Shown here in pieces: positions 7,454-14,530 of a stretch of 35,210 nucleotides of DNA. The stretch is taken from assembly GCA_019118905.1 (NCBI GenBank), contig DWYA01000056.1, forward strand, positions 1 through 35,210. The letters are read 5' to 3'. Numbering within the stretch: position 1 is the first letter of the stretch; every line of letters starts with the position of its first letter. Below the pieces are notes generated by a model. The model was not told where the DNA came from. It searched no databases and saw only the letters and a list, made by a program, of their open reading frames with translations. The stretch is from Ruthenibacterium avium (lineage in GTDB: Bacteria > Bacillota > Clostridia > Oscillospirales > Ruminococcaceae). The translations under genes and the position numbers were made by a program.

Positions 7454-8299
7454 ATGAGAGATGAAAGAATACAAAAAGTGCTGGCAGCCCAAGGCGTGTG
7501 TTCACGACGCGCCGCGGAACAGCTCATTTTGCAGGGACGTGTAAAATTAAATGGGCGTCCGGTCAGTTTGGGCGATAAGATGGACGTTAAGCAGGATATT
7601 GTCAGTGTGGATGGGCAGCGTGTTTACGTTCCCAAGAAAACAGAAAAATATTACTACATGCTTCACAAGCCGCGCGGATTTATCACGACAACAAGCGATG
7701 AGCGCGGCAGAAAAACCGTGATGGAATTGATGGCAGATGTGCCTGTGCGAGTGTTTCCCGTGGGGCGTTTGGATAAAGACAGCGAAGGCTTGCTGCTCTT
7801 TACCAATGACGGCGAATTTGCCAATTTGCTGACGCACCCCAGCCATGGCGTGTCAAAGCTGTACCGCGTCACGGTGCGCCCTCATGCAACCGAGGAGCAA
7901 ATTATTCAAATGACGGACGGCGTGACCTTGGATGACGGCAGTGTAACGCAGCCGGCCGTAATTCGAGTAGTCACCGATGAAGCAGAGAGAACTGTGCTGG
8001 AAATGACCATTCGAGAAGGCAAAAATCGTCAAATTCGCCGCATGTGTGAAGCGGTGGGTCTGGATGTGATTCGCTTGCGCCGAACCGCGTTGGGAGCCGT
8101 AAAGCTTGGAATGCTCCAGCCCGGCCAGTATCGTGAGCTGACTGCGCAAGAGGTAAAAGCCCTGCGCACAGCAGCGCAGCGCGGCAAAGCCACGGCACAA
8201 ATTGCAAAAAATACGGCGGCAAATGAAGCACGGCGTCAAAATAAAAAAGTTTCTCATGGAGTGCGTGCTCCAAAAGGAAAATTGAAACAGCGCAAATGA
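7454..8299 (+). CDS. rluB: RluB/RsuA-family 23S rRNA pseudouridine synthase
   Basis: This enzyme isomerises uridine to pseudouridine in rRNA; the branch matches RluB (U2605 of 23S rRNA in E. coli numbering). The 281 residues begin with an S4 RNA-binding domain (about 3-60, with RIQKVLAAQGVCSRRAAEQL), followed by the catalytic domain with GRLDKDSEGLLLFTNDG, whose first Asp is the nucleophile, and the REGKNRQIRRM motif. A basic Lys/Arg/Ala-rich tail of about 45 residues ends the protein. AAAGGAA sets the ATG. It is the last gene of the operon and a strong terminator follows. RsuA-type specificity for 16S rRNA cannot be excluded from sequence alone. Confidence 0.92.
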   Translation: MRDERIQKVLAAQGVCSRRAAEQLILQGRVKLNGRPVSLGDKMDVKQDIVSVDGQRVYVPKKTEKYYYMLHKPRGFITTTSDERGRKTVMELMADVPVRVFPVGRLDKDSEGLLLFTNDGEFANLLTHPSHGVSKLYRVTVRPHATEEQIIQMTDGVTLDDGSVTQPAVIRVVTDEAERTVLEMTIREGKNRQIRRMCEAVGLDVIRLRRTALGAVKLGMLQPGQYRELTAQEVKALRTAAQRGKATAQIAKNTAANEARRQNKKVSHGVRAPKGKLKQRK

Positions 8300-8307
8300 T
8301 TGTAAGA

Positions 8308-8345
8308 AAAAGGGATGCTGTAAAATACAGCATCCCTTTTCTTTT
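8308..8345 (+). terminator. Strong terminator after rluB
   Basis: A perfect 15-bp stem (8308-8322 with 8326-8340) with an AAA loop is followed by CTTTTT. It ends the operon that starts at 4270. Confidence 0.92.
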
Positions 8346-8394
8346 TGCAATTCATCTATTTTCAAAGAAAAATTGATTTTGTTTTCAGAAACAT

Positions 8395-8423
8395 TTGACA
8401 TTTTAATACTGAAATGGTATAAT
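8395..8423 (+). promoter_or_regulatory. Consensus sigma-A promoter of tRNA-Leu
   Basis: Perfect TTGACA (8395-8400), 17 bases, perfect TATAAT (8418-8423), 11 bases before the mature tRNA 5' end. It is one of the strongest promoters in the window. Confidence 0.93.
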
Positions 8424-8434
8424 ATAAAAAATAT

Positions 8435-8519
8435 GCGGGTATGGCGGAATTGGCAGACGCACTAGACTTAGGATCTAGCGGAGCAATCCATGCAGGTTCG
8501 ACCCCTGTTACCCGCACCA
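8435..8519 (+). tRNA. tRNA-Leu, anticodon TAG (reads CTA/CTN)
   Basis: The 85-base gene folds as a class II tRNA. The acceptor stem GCGGGTA (8435-8441) pairs with TACCCGC (8509-8515), followed by A and an encoded CCA (8517-8519). The anticodon stem CTAGA/TCTAG encloses a 7-base loop with TAG at 8469-8471. A long variable arm (GGA/TCC) and a TTCGA T-loop are present, as expected for leucine. It has its own promoter and terminator. Confidence 0.97.
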
Positions 8520-8526
8520 CAAAAAT

Positions 8527-8553
8527 CACGCCGCGTTTGTGGCGTGTTTTTTT
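8527..8553 (+). terminator. Terminator of tRNA-Leu
   Basis: An 8-pair stem (8527-8534 with 8539-8546, one wobble) is followed by seven T. It starts 7 bases after the CCA end. Confidence 0.9.
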
Positions 8554-8624
8554 GGATAAGGGTTTTCTTGGTGATGCGATTGGTAAATATAAAGTAAGAT
8601 AATATGGGAAAAGGGGGCATGTTG

Positions 8625-9887
8625 ATGTTACAAGTCAATTTGTTTTTCAGCGACGCTGTGGAAAAGGCATTAAATGATATTTATTATAATGTCCGAACAG
8701 GGCGCGGTAAAGAGGGTTTTGAATTACTGGAAAAAGCCTCTGCCGCGGGCGATGGGGATGCCAGCTGCGTGTTAGCCCGCTGCCTTTCCGGTGCGCAGTA
8801 TGTGTGGGAGGGGCATGGCTTTCCGGTAGATCATGAACGTGCATTGGCGCTGTTGAAGCTTTCCATTCGTCAGGAAAGTGCACTGGGTGTTTTAATGACA
8901 CTCCGAAGCGGTGAATTGACGCCTGAGTTGGAAAGCACTATGCCGTTTGAAAGCTTGATGCAGGCATTTCAAATTGTGTCTCAAAAGGCGCAAATGGGAG
9001 ATCCTTTGTGTCAGTATGCGCTCGGAAATGTTTATTTTTGGGGCGATTATTTGCGAATTGAGAATAAGTCGGAACAAAGCTTTTCCACAAAAGAGGCTTA
9101 TCAAGCTTACTTAAAGGAACAAACGGAAAAGTGTGAGCAATGGTTTTGGCAGGCCTTCATGGGTGGCGTGCATTTTGCAGGCAATAATTTGCACAGCTTT
9201 TACGAAAACGGAAAGCCCGGCTTGGTAGATCCCCAGCCCGAAAAGGCGGATAATATTTGGAAAACTGGAGCGGAGTGCGGCTACCCAATTCACCAATTTG
9301 TCTACGCAGAGGAGCTGCAAAAAGCGGGCAGCCTGAAAGAAGCCATTGAGTGGTATAAAAAGTCGGCAGTCGGCGGCGAAGAAGGTGCTTGGTTCCGGGT
9401 GGGCGGCATTTACGAAACCGGCGGTGAGGAGTTGCCGGCAGATCCCAATATGGCGGCAGAGTGTTACAGTAACGAGTTAAAGATGAAATTCCATTTGGAT
9501 TGCGCGGTGGCCCTCATCAAGCTTGCCTATCAAGTTCGAATTCCGCACATTGATTCCGCAGCACTGTTTCAGTGGGCACACGAAGCCTATGAGCAGGGCG
9601 CAAAGGAAGTGCAGCCCTATTTAGTGTATGCTTACTTAAAAGGGGCGGGCACGACGGTTAGCTTTGAAAAAGCCTATGAGCTGTTTTCTCAGCTGCATCC
9701 CGAACAGCGTGACTGCAAAATGATGTATGCCGGAGCTTTGATGTATTTAAACGGAACCGGTGTGGAGCAGGATGTGAAAAAGGGTATTGAGTATTTGAAA
9801 CAGGCAGGGGATTATCCGCCTGCCGTGCAGGAATTGGCTTGCTATAAAAGAACGCTGTTGGGCAAATGGGTGCGCAAAGCGGATTGA
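8625..9887 (+). CDS. Sel1/TPR-like repeat protein of unknown function
   Basis: This roughly 420-residue, mostly helical protein has several degenerate Sel1-like repeats, for example KEAIEWYKKSAVGGEEGAW, the stretch around NMAAECYSNE, and LMYLNGTGVEQDVKKGIEYL. Such repeats form curved solenoids that bind other proteins. No signal peptide, membrane helix or enzyme motif is visible, so it should be a cytoplasmic scaffold or adaptor. I prefer ATG 8625 because AAGGGGG (8611-8617) lies 7 bases before it; ATG 8619 and ATG 8604 are in frame, but 8604 has no clear ribosome site. The gene stands alone: the tRNA terminator lies upstream and a bidirectional terminator follows. No clear promoter was found between 8554 and 8604. 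Confidence 0.75.
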   Translation: MLQVNLFFSDAVEKALNDIYYNVRTGRGKEGFELLEKASAAGDGDASCVLARCLSGAQYVWEGHGFPVDHERALALLKLSIRQESALGVLMTLRSGELTPELESTMPFESLMQAFQIVSQKAQMGDPLCQYALGNVYFWGDYLRIENKSEQSFSTKEAYQAYLKEQTEKCEQWFWQAFMGGVHFAGNNLHSFYENGKPGLVDPQPEKADNIWKTGAECGYPIHQFVYAEELQKAGSLKEAIEWYKKSAVGGEEGAWFRVGGIYETGGEELPADPNMAAECYSNELKMKFHLDCAVALIKLAYQVRIPHIDSAALFQWAHEAYEQGAKEVQPYLVYAYLKGAGTTVSFEKAYELFSQLHPEQRDCKMMYAGALMYLNGTGVEQDVKKGIEYLKQAGDYPPAVQELACYKRTLLGKWVRKAD

Positions 9888-9923
9888 GGCGCGGCACTGA
9901 TTGATTCTAGTCCAACGGAATAT

Positions 9924-9974
9924 CACTAAAAAGAACAAGGGTTGGATAACTTCCGCCCCTTGTTCTTTTTAGTG
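9924..9974. terminator. Bidirectional terminator between the Sel1 gene and the smtB-like gene
   Basis: A perfect 18-bp inverted repeat (9924-9941 with 9957-9974) has a 15-base loop. A-runs on one side and T-runs on the other let it work for both convergent genes. The TAA stop codon of the minus-strand regulator (9969-9971) lies inside the stem. Confidence 0.9.
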
Positions 9975-10331
9975 TACAGATGAATGAGAATGTCCGCCGT
10001 GATGCTCGCGCTCTCGAATATGTTCCAGTGCCTTTGTTAAGATGTCTTTCACATGTTCATCATCTAAAGAATAAAACACATTTTTTCCGTCTTTGCGGCA
10101 TCGAATGAGTTTCGCCGTGCGCAAGGCACGCAATTGGTGAGAGACTGCCGAAGGCGTCATGTTTAATAATGCTGCCAAATCTCCAACACAAAGTTCTTCC
10201 CGTTCTTCTAATGCCCACAACAGCTGGATGCGCGTACCGTCGCCCATTACCTTAAAAAAGTCGGATAAATCATATAAAAGTGCAGTTTGCGGCATGGAAA
10301 GCCGCAGCTGCTCTAAATGCTCACGGTTCAA
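9969..10331 (-). CDS. SmtB/CzrA-type ArsR-family metal-sensing repressor
   Basis: ArsR-family winged-helix repressor of 120 residues that should release DNA when Zn(II) or a similar ion binds. The DNA-binding helix is in TPSAVSHQLRALRTAKL. The alpha-3N region reads ELCVGDLA, as in cyanobacterial SmtB. The alpha-5 metal site has Asp-x-His, ten residues, His-x-x-Glu (DEHVKDILTKALEHIRE), again the SmtB pattern. The C-terminus is His-rich (HHGGHSHSSVH). I set the start at TTG 10331 because AGGAGG lies 8 bases upstream and homologous sequence begins there; the open frame reaches TTG 10418 without a ribosome site. It is divergent from the HMA and ATPase genes, which it probably represses together with itself. 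Confidence 0.9.
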   Translation of the reverse strand: MNREHLEQLRLSMPQTALLYDLSDFFKVMGDGTRIQLLWALEEREELCVGDLAALLNMTPSAVSHQLRALRTAKLIRCRKDGKNVFYSLDDEHVKDILTKALEHIREREHHGGHSHSSVH

Positions 10332-10438
10332 ATGAAAAACCTCCTGTACCGGCAAATAAAGCTTCCAAAGTCCAAACAGTAGATTCTTTTGTGCTGCATC
10401 GAAAGAAACAGTGTGCAAAGAAATTACGGTTTATTATT

Positions 10439-10468
10439 AGTATAGTAGCTAAAAAGTTCATTTGTCAA
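10439..10468 (-). promoter_or_regulatory. Promoter of the smtB-like repressor gene
   Basis: On the minus strand a perfect TTGACA (10468-10463) is followed after 18 bases by TATACT (10444-10439). The transcript would have a leader of about 100 bases. The -35 boxes of this and the divergent promoter are only about 20 bases apart, so one bound repressor could affect both. Confidence 0.75.
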
Positions 10469-10488
10469 TTGATTTTCCGAAAAAAGTG

Positions 10489-10518
10489 TTGACATTTGAA
10501 CAACTATTCAACTATAAT
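10489..10518 (+). promoter_or_regulatory. Promoter of the metal-efflux operon
   Basis: TTGACA (10489-10494), 18 bases, TATAAT (10513-10518). Both boxes are perfect, but one inverted repeat fills the spacer and another lies just downstream, which fits a strong promoter kept silent by a repressor. Confidence 0.88.
10496..10511. promoter_or_regulatory. Operator 1 for the SmtB/CzrA-type repressor
   Basis: TTGAACA-AC-TATTCAA is an inverted repeat with one mismatch lying between the -35 and -10 boxes. It closely resembles the TGAACA-n2-TATTCA operator form known for CzrA. Binding here would block polymerase directly. Confidence 0.75.
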
Positions 10519-10531
10519 AATAATAACAAAC

Positions 10532-10547
10532 TTGAACACTTGTTCAA
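10532..10547. promoter_or_regulatory. Operator 2 for the SmtB/CzrA-type repressor
   Basis: TTGAACA-CT-TGTTCAA is a perfect 7-2-7 palindrome just after the expected transcription start. Its half-site is the same as in operator 1, with the centres 36 bases apart. Confidence 0.75.
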
Positions 10548-10571
10548 ATATTAAGGAAAGAGGCGTTTCAG

Positions 10572-10790
10572 ATGAAAAAAGTATTTAAAATGCAAGATTT
10601 AGATTGTGCCAACTGTGCCGCAAAGATGGAGGATGCCATTCGCAAAATTGATGGTGTGGAACAAGTTAGCATCAGCTTTTTGGCTCAAAAGATGACACTC
10701 CATGCGCCGGAAGAACGCTTGGAAGAAATTTTGGATGCCGCACAAAAAGCTTGCCGAAAAATTGAGCCTGACTGCTGTATTCTGCGCTAA
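10572..10790 (+). CDS. Stand-alone heavy-metal-associated (HMA) domain protein
   Basis: A 72-residue ferredoxin-like HMA domain with metal site DCANCAAKMEDAI near the N-terminus (Cys-x-x-Cys). The Asp before the first Cys is typical of the N-terminal domains of Zn/Cd/Pb exporters such as CadA and ZntA, rather than the MxCxxC of copper chaperones. A further Cys-Cys pair lies near the C-terminus (EPDCCIL). The ATPase encoded next lacks any N-terminal metal-binding domain, so this protein looks like that domain encoded separately. It could deliver metal to the pump or regulate it. It is the first gene after the repressed promoter; GAAAGAGG lies upstream of the ATG. Confidence 0.88.
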   Translation: MKKVFKMQDLDCANCAAKMEDAIRKIDGVEQVSISFLAQKMTLHAPEERLEEILDAAQKACRKIEPDCCILR

Positions 10791-10864
10791 GTTGTAAGTA
10801 AGCGGCCCCTTTGGAAGCCTTGCGCAACACGAAAGGGAAGGAAACAGGAAATGAGGGAAAGGAA

Positions 10865-12712
10865 ATGGCTCAATTAACAAAAAAACAAAAAAAGATGCTC
10901 TACCGAATTTTGGCCGCAGCAGTGCTCTTGGCAGCGGTTTTCTTACTAGCGCCGACAGGTTGGCAGGCGTTGCTTTTTTACTCGGTGCCGTATGCTGTAA
11001 TCGGTTGGGAGGTTCTCTGGAAAGCGGTGCGCAACATTATCAACGGGCAAATTTTTGACGAAAATTTTCTTATGGCGCTTGCAACGGTAGGTGCTTTTGC
11101 CACGGGTGAATACGGCGAAGCTGTTTTTGTTATGCTGTTCTATCAAGTGGGAGAGCTGTTCCAAAGCTATGCGGTAGACTGCTCGCGCCGTTCGATTGCA
11201 CAAATGATGGAAATTCGCCCCGATTATGCCAATGTGGAGCGTGACGGAACATTGGTTCGCGTAGACCCGGAGGAACTTTCCGTGGGCGATGTGATTGTGG
11301 TTCAGCCCGGCGAACGAATCCCTTTGGATGGCAAAGTGCTGCAAGGAGAGAGTATGCTGGACACAGCAGCATTGACCGGCGAAAGCTTGCCGCGTCCCGC
11401 TGCGCCGGGAATGCAAGTGCTCAGCGGCTGCATCAATCAAACGGGATTGCTGCACATTGAGGTAGAAAAGGAATTTGAGGATTCCACGGTTTCCAAAATT
11501 TTGGAGCTGGTGGAGAATGCAGGAAGCAAAAAGGCAAAAGCCGAGCATTTTATTACAAAATTTGCGCGTTGGTACACACCGACAGTTGTGATTGCGGCGC
11601 TCGCTTTGGCGGTGATACCGCCGTTGCTTGTGGGAAATTGGACGGCGTGGTTCCATCAGGCGCTGATCTTTTTAGTGATCTCGTGCCCGTGCGCTTTGGT
11701 CATTAGTGTGCCGCTTAGCTTTTTTGGCGGTATCGGCGGGGCGTCCAAGCAAGGCATTTTGGTGAAAGGCGGCAACTACCTAGAGGTGCTGGCCAAAACC
11801 AAAACGGTGGTGATGGACAAAACCGGAACTCTGACAGAGGGAACATTCTCCGTACAAGATATTCACTCCGTACACGCATCGGCTGACCAGCTTCTGGAAT
11901 GGGCTGCCTTGGCCGAAGGTTATTCCACCCATCCGATTGCACAATGTCTGCGCAGTGCGTGGAATGGCGAGCGCCGGGAAGACCGCGTGACGAAGGTAGA
12001 AGAATATTCAGGAAAAGGTGTCTGTGCGGAAATTGACGGCAGACAGGTGTGCGTGGGAAATGCTGCGCTGATGAAGCAAATAGGTGCCGTACTGCCGGAT
12101 ATGGCACATGAAGGAACGATAGTATATGTGGCGGTGGACGGAACATATGAGGGATGCATTACAGTTTCCGATGCGTTGAAAGCTTCTGCTGTGGATGCTG
12201 TAAAATCGCTGCGCGATGCCGGTGTAAAGCAAGTGGTGATGCTGACAGGCGATAAAGAAGAAATTGCGAAGGCAACCGCGAAAAAGGTAGGAGCAGACCA
12301 ATATTTTGCACAGCTGCTTCCCGGCGATAAAGTAACCCAGATTGAAAAATTGATGGATGGCGCGGGGGATGGCGCTACCGTTTTTGTCGGGGATGGCATT
12401 AACGATGCTCCGGTGCTTTCACGTGCTGATGTGGGCGTTGCCATGGGTGCGATTGGATCGGATGCGGCCATTGAGGCGGCGGATGTCGTTTTGATGGATG
12501 ACGATTTAACAAAGCTTTCCCTGGCAATCAAGATTGCCAGAAAAACGCTGCGCATTGTACGTCAAAATATTGTTTTTGCACTTGGCGTGAAAGGCGTGGT
12601 GCTTTTGCTGGGCGCGTTTGGTGTGGCAACGATGTGGGAGGCTGTTTTTGCGGATGTAGGTGTGTCTGTGCTTGCCATTTTAAACGCCATGCGTGCTTTG
12701 AAAGTAAAATGA
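10865..12712 (+). CDS. P1B-type heavy-metal (Zn/Cd/Pb) exporting ATPase
   Basis: Membrane pump of 616 residues that exports divalent soft metals at the cost of ATP. Visible motifs are TGES in the actuator domain, SCPCAL with the Cys274-Pro-Cys276 transport site, DKTGTLT with the phosphorylated Asp318, the HP dipeptide in THPIAQ, and GDGINDAP at 509-516. The last membrane region holds ALGVKG and FADVGVSVLAI, matching the Lys and Asp ligands of ZntA-type (P1B-2) pumps, so zinc, cadmium or lead are likelier than copper. There is no N-terminal HMA domain; it is supplied by the preceding gene. I use ATG 10865, which has GAGGGAAAGG upstream; the frame opens at TTG 10811. Annotation as CadA or ZntA would both fit. 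Confidence 0.94.
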   Translation: MAQLTKKQKKMLYRILAAAVLLAAVFLLAPTGWQALLFYSVPYAVIGWEVLWKAVRNIINGQIFDENFLMALATVGAFATGEYGEAVFVMLFYQVGELFQSYAVDCSRRSIAQMMEIRPDYANVERDGTLVRVDPEELSVGDVIVVQPGERIPLDGKVLQGESMLDTAALTGESLPRPAAPGMQVLSGCINQTGLLHIEVEKEFEDSTVSKILELVENAGSKKAKAEHFITKFARWYTPTVVIAALALAVIPPLLVGNWTAWFHQALIFLVISCPCALVISVPLSFFGGIGGASKQGILVKGGNYLEVLAKTKTVVMDKTGTLTEGTFSVQDIHSVHASADQLLEWAALAEGYSTHPIAQCLRSAWNGERREDRVTKVEEYSGKGVCAEIDGRQVCVGNAALMKQIGAVLPDMAHEGTIVYVAVDGTYEGCITVSDALKASAVDAVKSLRDAGVKQVVMLTGDKEEIAKATAKKVGADQYFAQLLPGDKVTQIEKLMDGAGDGATVFVGDGINDAPVLSRADVGVAMGAIGSDAAIEAADVVLMDDDLTKLSLAIKIARKTLRIVRQNIVFALGVKGVVLLLGAFGVATMWEAVFADVGVSVLAILNAMRALKVK

Positions 12713-12750
12713 TGGACTGCTTTCGTAAAAAATAAACCCTGTCCCATTAT

Positions 12751-12769
12751 TGTCATGAATCATATGACA
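12751..12769. promoter_or_regulatory. Inverted repeat upstream of the PAS-MCP promoter
   Basis: TGTCAT (12751-12756) and ATGACA (12764-12769) form an inverted repeat with a 7-base spacer, 6 bases before the -35 box. It could be a regulator site; no regulator can be named. Confidence 0.35.
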
Positions 12770-12774
12770 TAACC

Positions 12775-12803
12775 TTGACAAGTATCGTCTGCGGCGTTAT
12801 CCT
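12775..12803 (+). promoter_or_regulatory. Promoter of the PAS-MCP gene
   Basis: Perfect TTGACA (12775-12780), 17 bases, TATCCT (12798-12803). The leader before the start codon would be about 160 bases. Confidence 0.6.
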
Positions 12804-12868
12804 TTATCGGGGTGAGTATTCAATTATTTTACCGTTTTCATAAAAAATGTAAGCGCTTTTTGAGGGAA

Positions 12869-12939
12869 TGCCGCCTTCTGCAGCACCGTGAGAGTACAAG
12901 CGGCTTTGTACTGGTGCGGCAAATCGAGAGGCTGGCTCT
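12869..12939 (+). other. Structured 5' leader of the PAS-MCP gene, unknown class
   Basis: Three stacked stems share one continuous right arm: TGCC/GGCA (12869-12872 with 12918-12921), GCACC/GGTGC (12883-12887 with 12913-12917) and AGTACAA/TTGTACT (12893-12899 with 12906-12912). A second small hairpin AGAG/CTCT (12927-12930 with 12936-12939) follows, close to the ribosome site. Asymmetric left-side bulges of 10 and 5 bases look like ligand or protein contact sites. I could not match it to a known riboswitch. Confidence 0.5.
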
Positions 12940-12968
12940 GGGAAAACGCAGAAAGGAACTTGTTTAGT

Positions 12969-14462
12969 ATGATGTTGGGGTATAAAAAGCAAACATTAGA
13001 AGCGTTAAAACAAATTGATTTTGATCATTTTACCGATGTTCAAAAAATTCCGTCCGCCTTGCCGTTTGGCGTTTCGGGAGCCATGGAAAAAGAGCTGAAC
13101 CGTGTGCTGGCGCTGTATTACAACCGCATTGAGTGGGAGAGCAACAGCGTGCATCTGGTGAACCAAACCATTTCCTCCGGCCTTTGGAATATGGACATTG
13201 GCCTGGGAAATCAGGTGGTGGCGTCCTATTGGTCGGATGACTTTCGGCATATGATCGGTTACCACGACAAAACTGATTTTCCCAACCGTTTGGAATCTTG
13301 GTCGGATTTGCTGCATCCTGAGGATAAAGACCGAACGCTCAATTTGTTTGTGGAGACACTTGCAGATCCAACAGGAAAGACAAAATATGACTTGGAGTAT
13401 CGCTTAAAAACAAAAAACCGCGGCTATCGTTGGTACCGTGCCGCCGGAAACGTGCAGAGAAATGAAAAGGGCGAGCCGATTCAATTTATCGGAATTTTTG
13501 TGGATGTCAATGATGAGCACGAAAGCAAGGTGGCGCTGGATCAGCTGCTTCGCCGCTATTCTGCCATTGACAAAGTGACAACGCAAGGCTCGTTTTATAT
13601 TCGTTTGGCAAGAAATGTCTTAGAGTCCAGAGAAAATACCGTTTGGTTTTCCGACCCGTTCCGCAAACAATTGGGCTTTTTAAGCGAAAACGATTTTCCG
13701 AATCAGCTGGAACGGTGGTTTGGGCGGATTCATTCCGATGACTTGCCCGCTTTTACCGAGCTGCTGAATCGAAGCATTGCACAGCAGACGGACTGGGTTG
13801 AAACCGATTTCCGTGTGCAGCACCGAGACGGAAATTATTTATGGGTTCGCGTTGCCATTCATGTGGGTCAGGAAGCGGCTGGGGGAGCTCGCTTTGTGGT
13901 TGGTGTTGTCAATGATGTAACCGAATTGCAGAGCACCCGTAAGCTGGTGGAGCAAAACATGAATTCTCATGTCCAGTCGCTGACGGAATGCTTGGCAAAA
14001 ATCAATGAGATCATCAACGAGAATACGCAGGCGATGCAGCTGGTAATGAGCCGCCAAACGGAAATGGCACAAATTTTAAAGGATTCTCAAGAGCAGATGG
14101 AGCGCACGAATAACGCATTTAACGCTATCCAAAATATTTCGCGCCAAACCAATCTGCTGTCGCTGAATGCTTCGGTAGAAGCAGCGCGCGCAGGCAATGC
14201 GGGCAAGGGCTTTGCCGTTGTGGCGGAGGAAGTTCGCAGCTTGGCGCAGAACAGCGACACTGTGTCGAAGGAAATTTCGGGCGATTTGGAGCATATGCGG
14301 CAATACTTAACCAATGTTGTGCAGCGCTTTGAGCTGTTAAACGAGGAGATTTCTAACCAAAACACAAAAATGCTGTCTACGAAAGATTTGGTGGCGGAAA
14401 TTGACGTTACTGTTGGCGGCGTGAAAGATGTTATGGACACCTTGCTGAATCAATCGAATTAA
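12969..14462 (+). CDS. Soluble PAS-PAS methyl-accepting chemotaxis-like protein
   Basis: A 498-residue protein without a membrane helix or signal peptide. Two PAS domains of the PAS_3 kind follow each other (about 55-180 and 200-325); both have the WSDDF/WFSDP, HPED/HSDD and YRWYRA/YLWVRV features of that family. The C-terminal third (about 345-498) is a coiled coil with the MCP signalling tip QTNLLSLNASVEAARAGNA and GKGFAVVAEEVRSLA near residue 392. It should therefore sense an internal ligand or redox state and address CheA, or act in another receptor-like pathway. The signalling domain is short for an MCP. The start is ATG 12969 (ATG 12972 is possible); AAAGG lies 12 bases upstream. No che gene is in the window. 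Confidence 0.88.
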   Translation: MMLGYKKQTLEALKQIDFDHFTDVQKIPSALPFGVSGAMEKELNRVLALYYNRIEWESNSVHLVNQTISSGLWNMDIGLGNQVVASYWSDDFRHMIGYHDKTDFPNRLESWSDLLHPEDKDRTLNLFVETLADPTGKTKYDLEYRLKTKNRGYRWYRAAGNVQRNEKGEPIQFIGIFVDVNDEHESKVALDQLLRRYSAIDKVTTQGSFYIRLARNVLESRENTVWFSDPFRKQLGFLSENDFPNQLERWFGRIHSDDLPAFTELLNRSIAQQTDWVETDFRVQHRDGNYLWVRVAIHVGQEAAGGARFVVGVVNDVTELQSTRKLVEQNMNSHVQSLTECLAKINEIINENTQAMQLVMSRQTEMAQILKDSQEQMERTNNAFNAIQNISRQTNLLSLNASVEAARAGNAGKGFAVVAEEVRSLAQNSDTVSKEISGDLEHMRQYLTNVVQRFELLNEEISNQNTKMLSTKDLVAEIDVTVGGVKDVMDTLLNQSN

Positions 14463-14468
14463 GTAAGA

Positions 14469-14503
14469 AAAAGGGTGCGGAAGGCTTTCTTCTGCACCCT
14501 TTT
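14469..14503. terminator. Terminator shared by the PAS-MCP and AraC-type genes
   Basis: A 15-pair stem (14469-14483 with 14489-14503, one wobble) has an A-run on the left and TTTT on the right, so it can serve both convergent genes. Confidence 0.88.
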
Positions 14504-14530
14504 GCTGTTTAAACTGTCCGGTGTATTTAT

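Noticed and set aside
8435..8519. tRNA-Leu as an integration site of a mobile element
   Set aside because: No integrase gene, no repeated tRNA 3' end and only chromosomal-type genes on both sides.
10946..11656. A 236-codon minus-strand frame inside the metal ATPase gene
   Set aside because: It is antisense to well-conserved ATPase motifs and lacks a ribosome site.
12869..12960. c-di-GMP-I riboswitch before the PAS-MCP gene
   Set aside because: GGCAAA and ACGCA-like pieces are present, but the conserved order and the second-helix sequence are missing; the match is probably chance.
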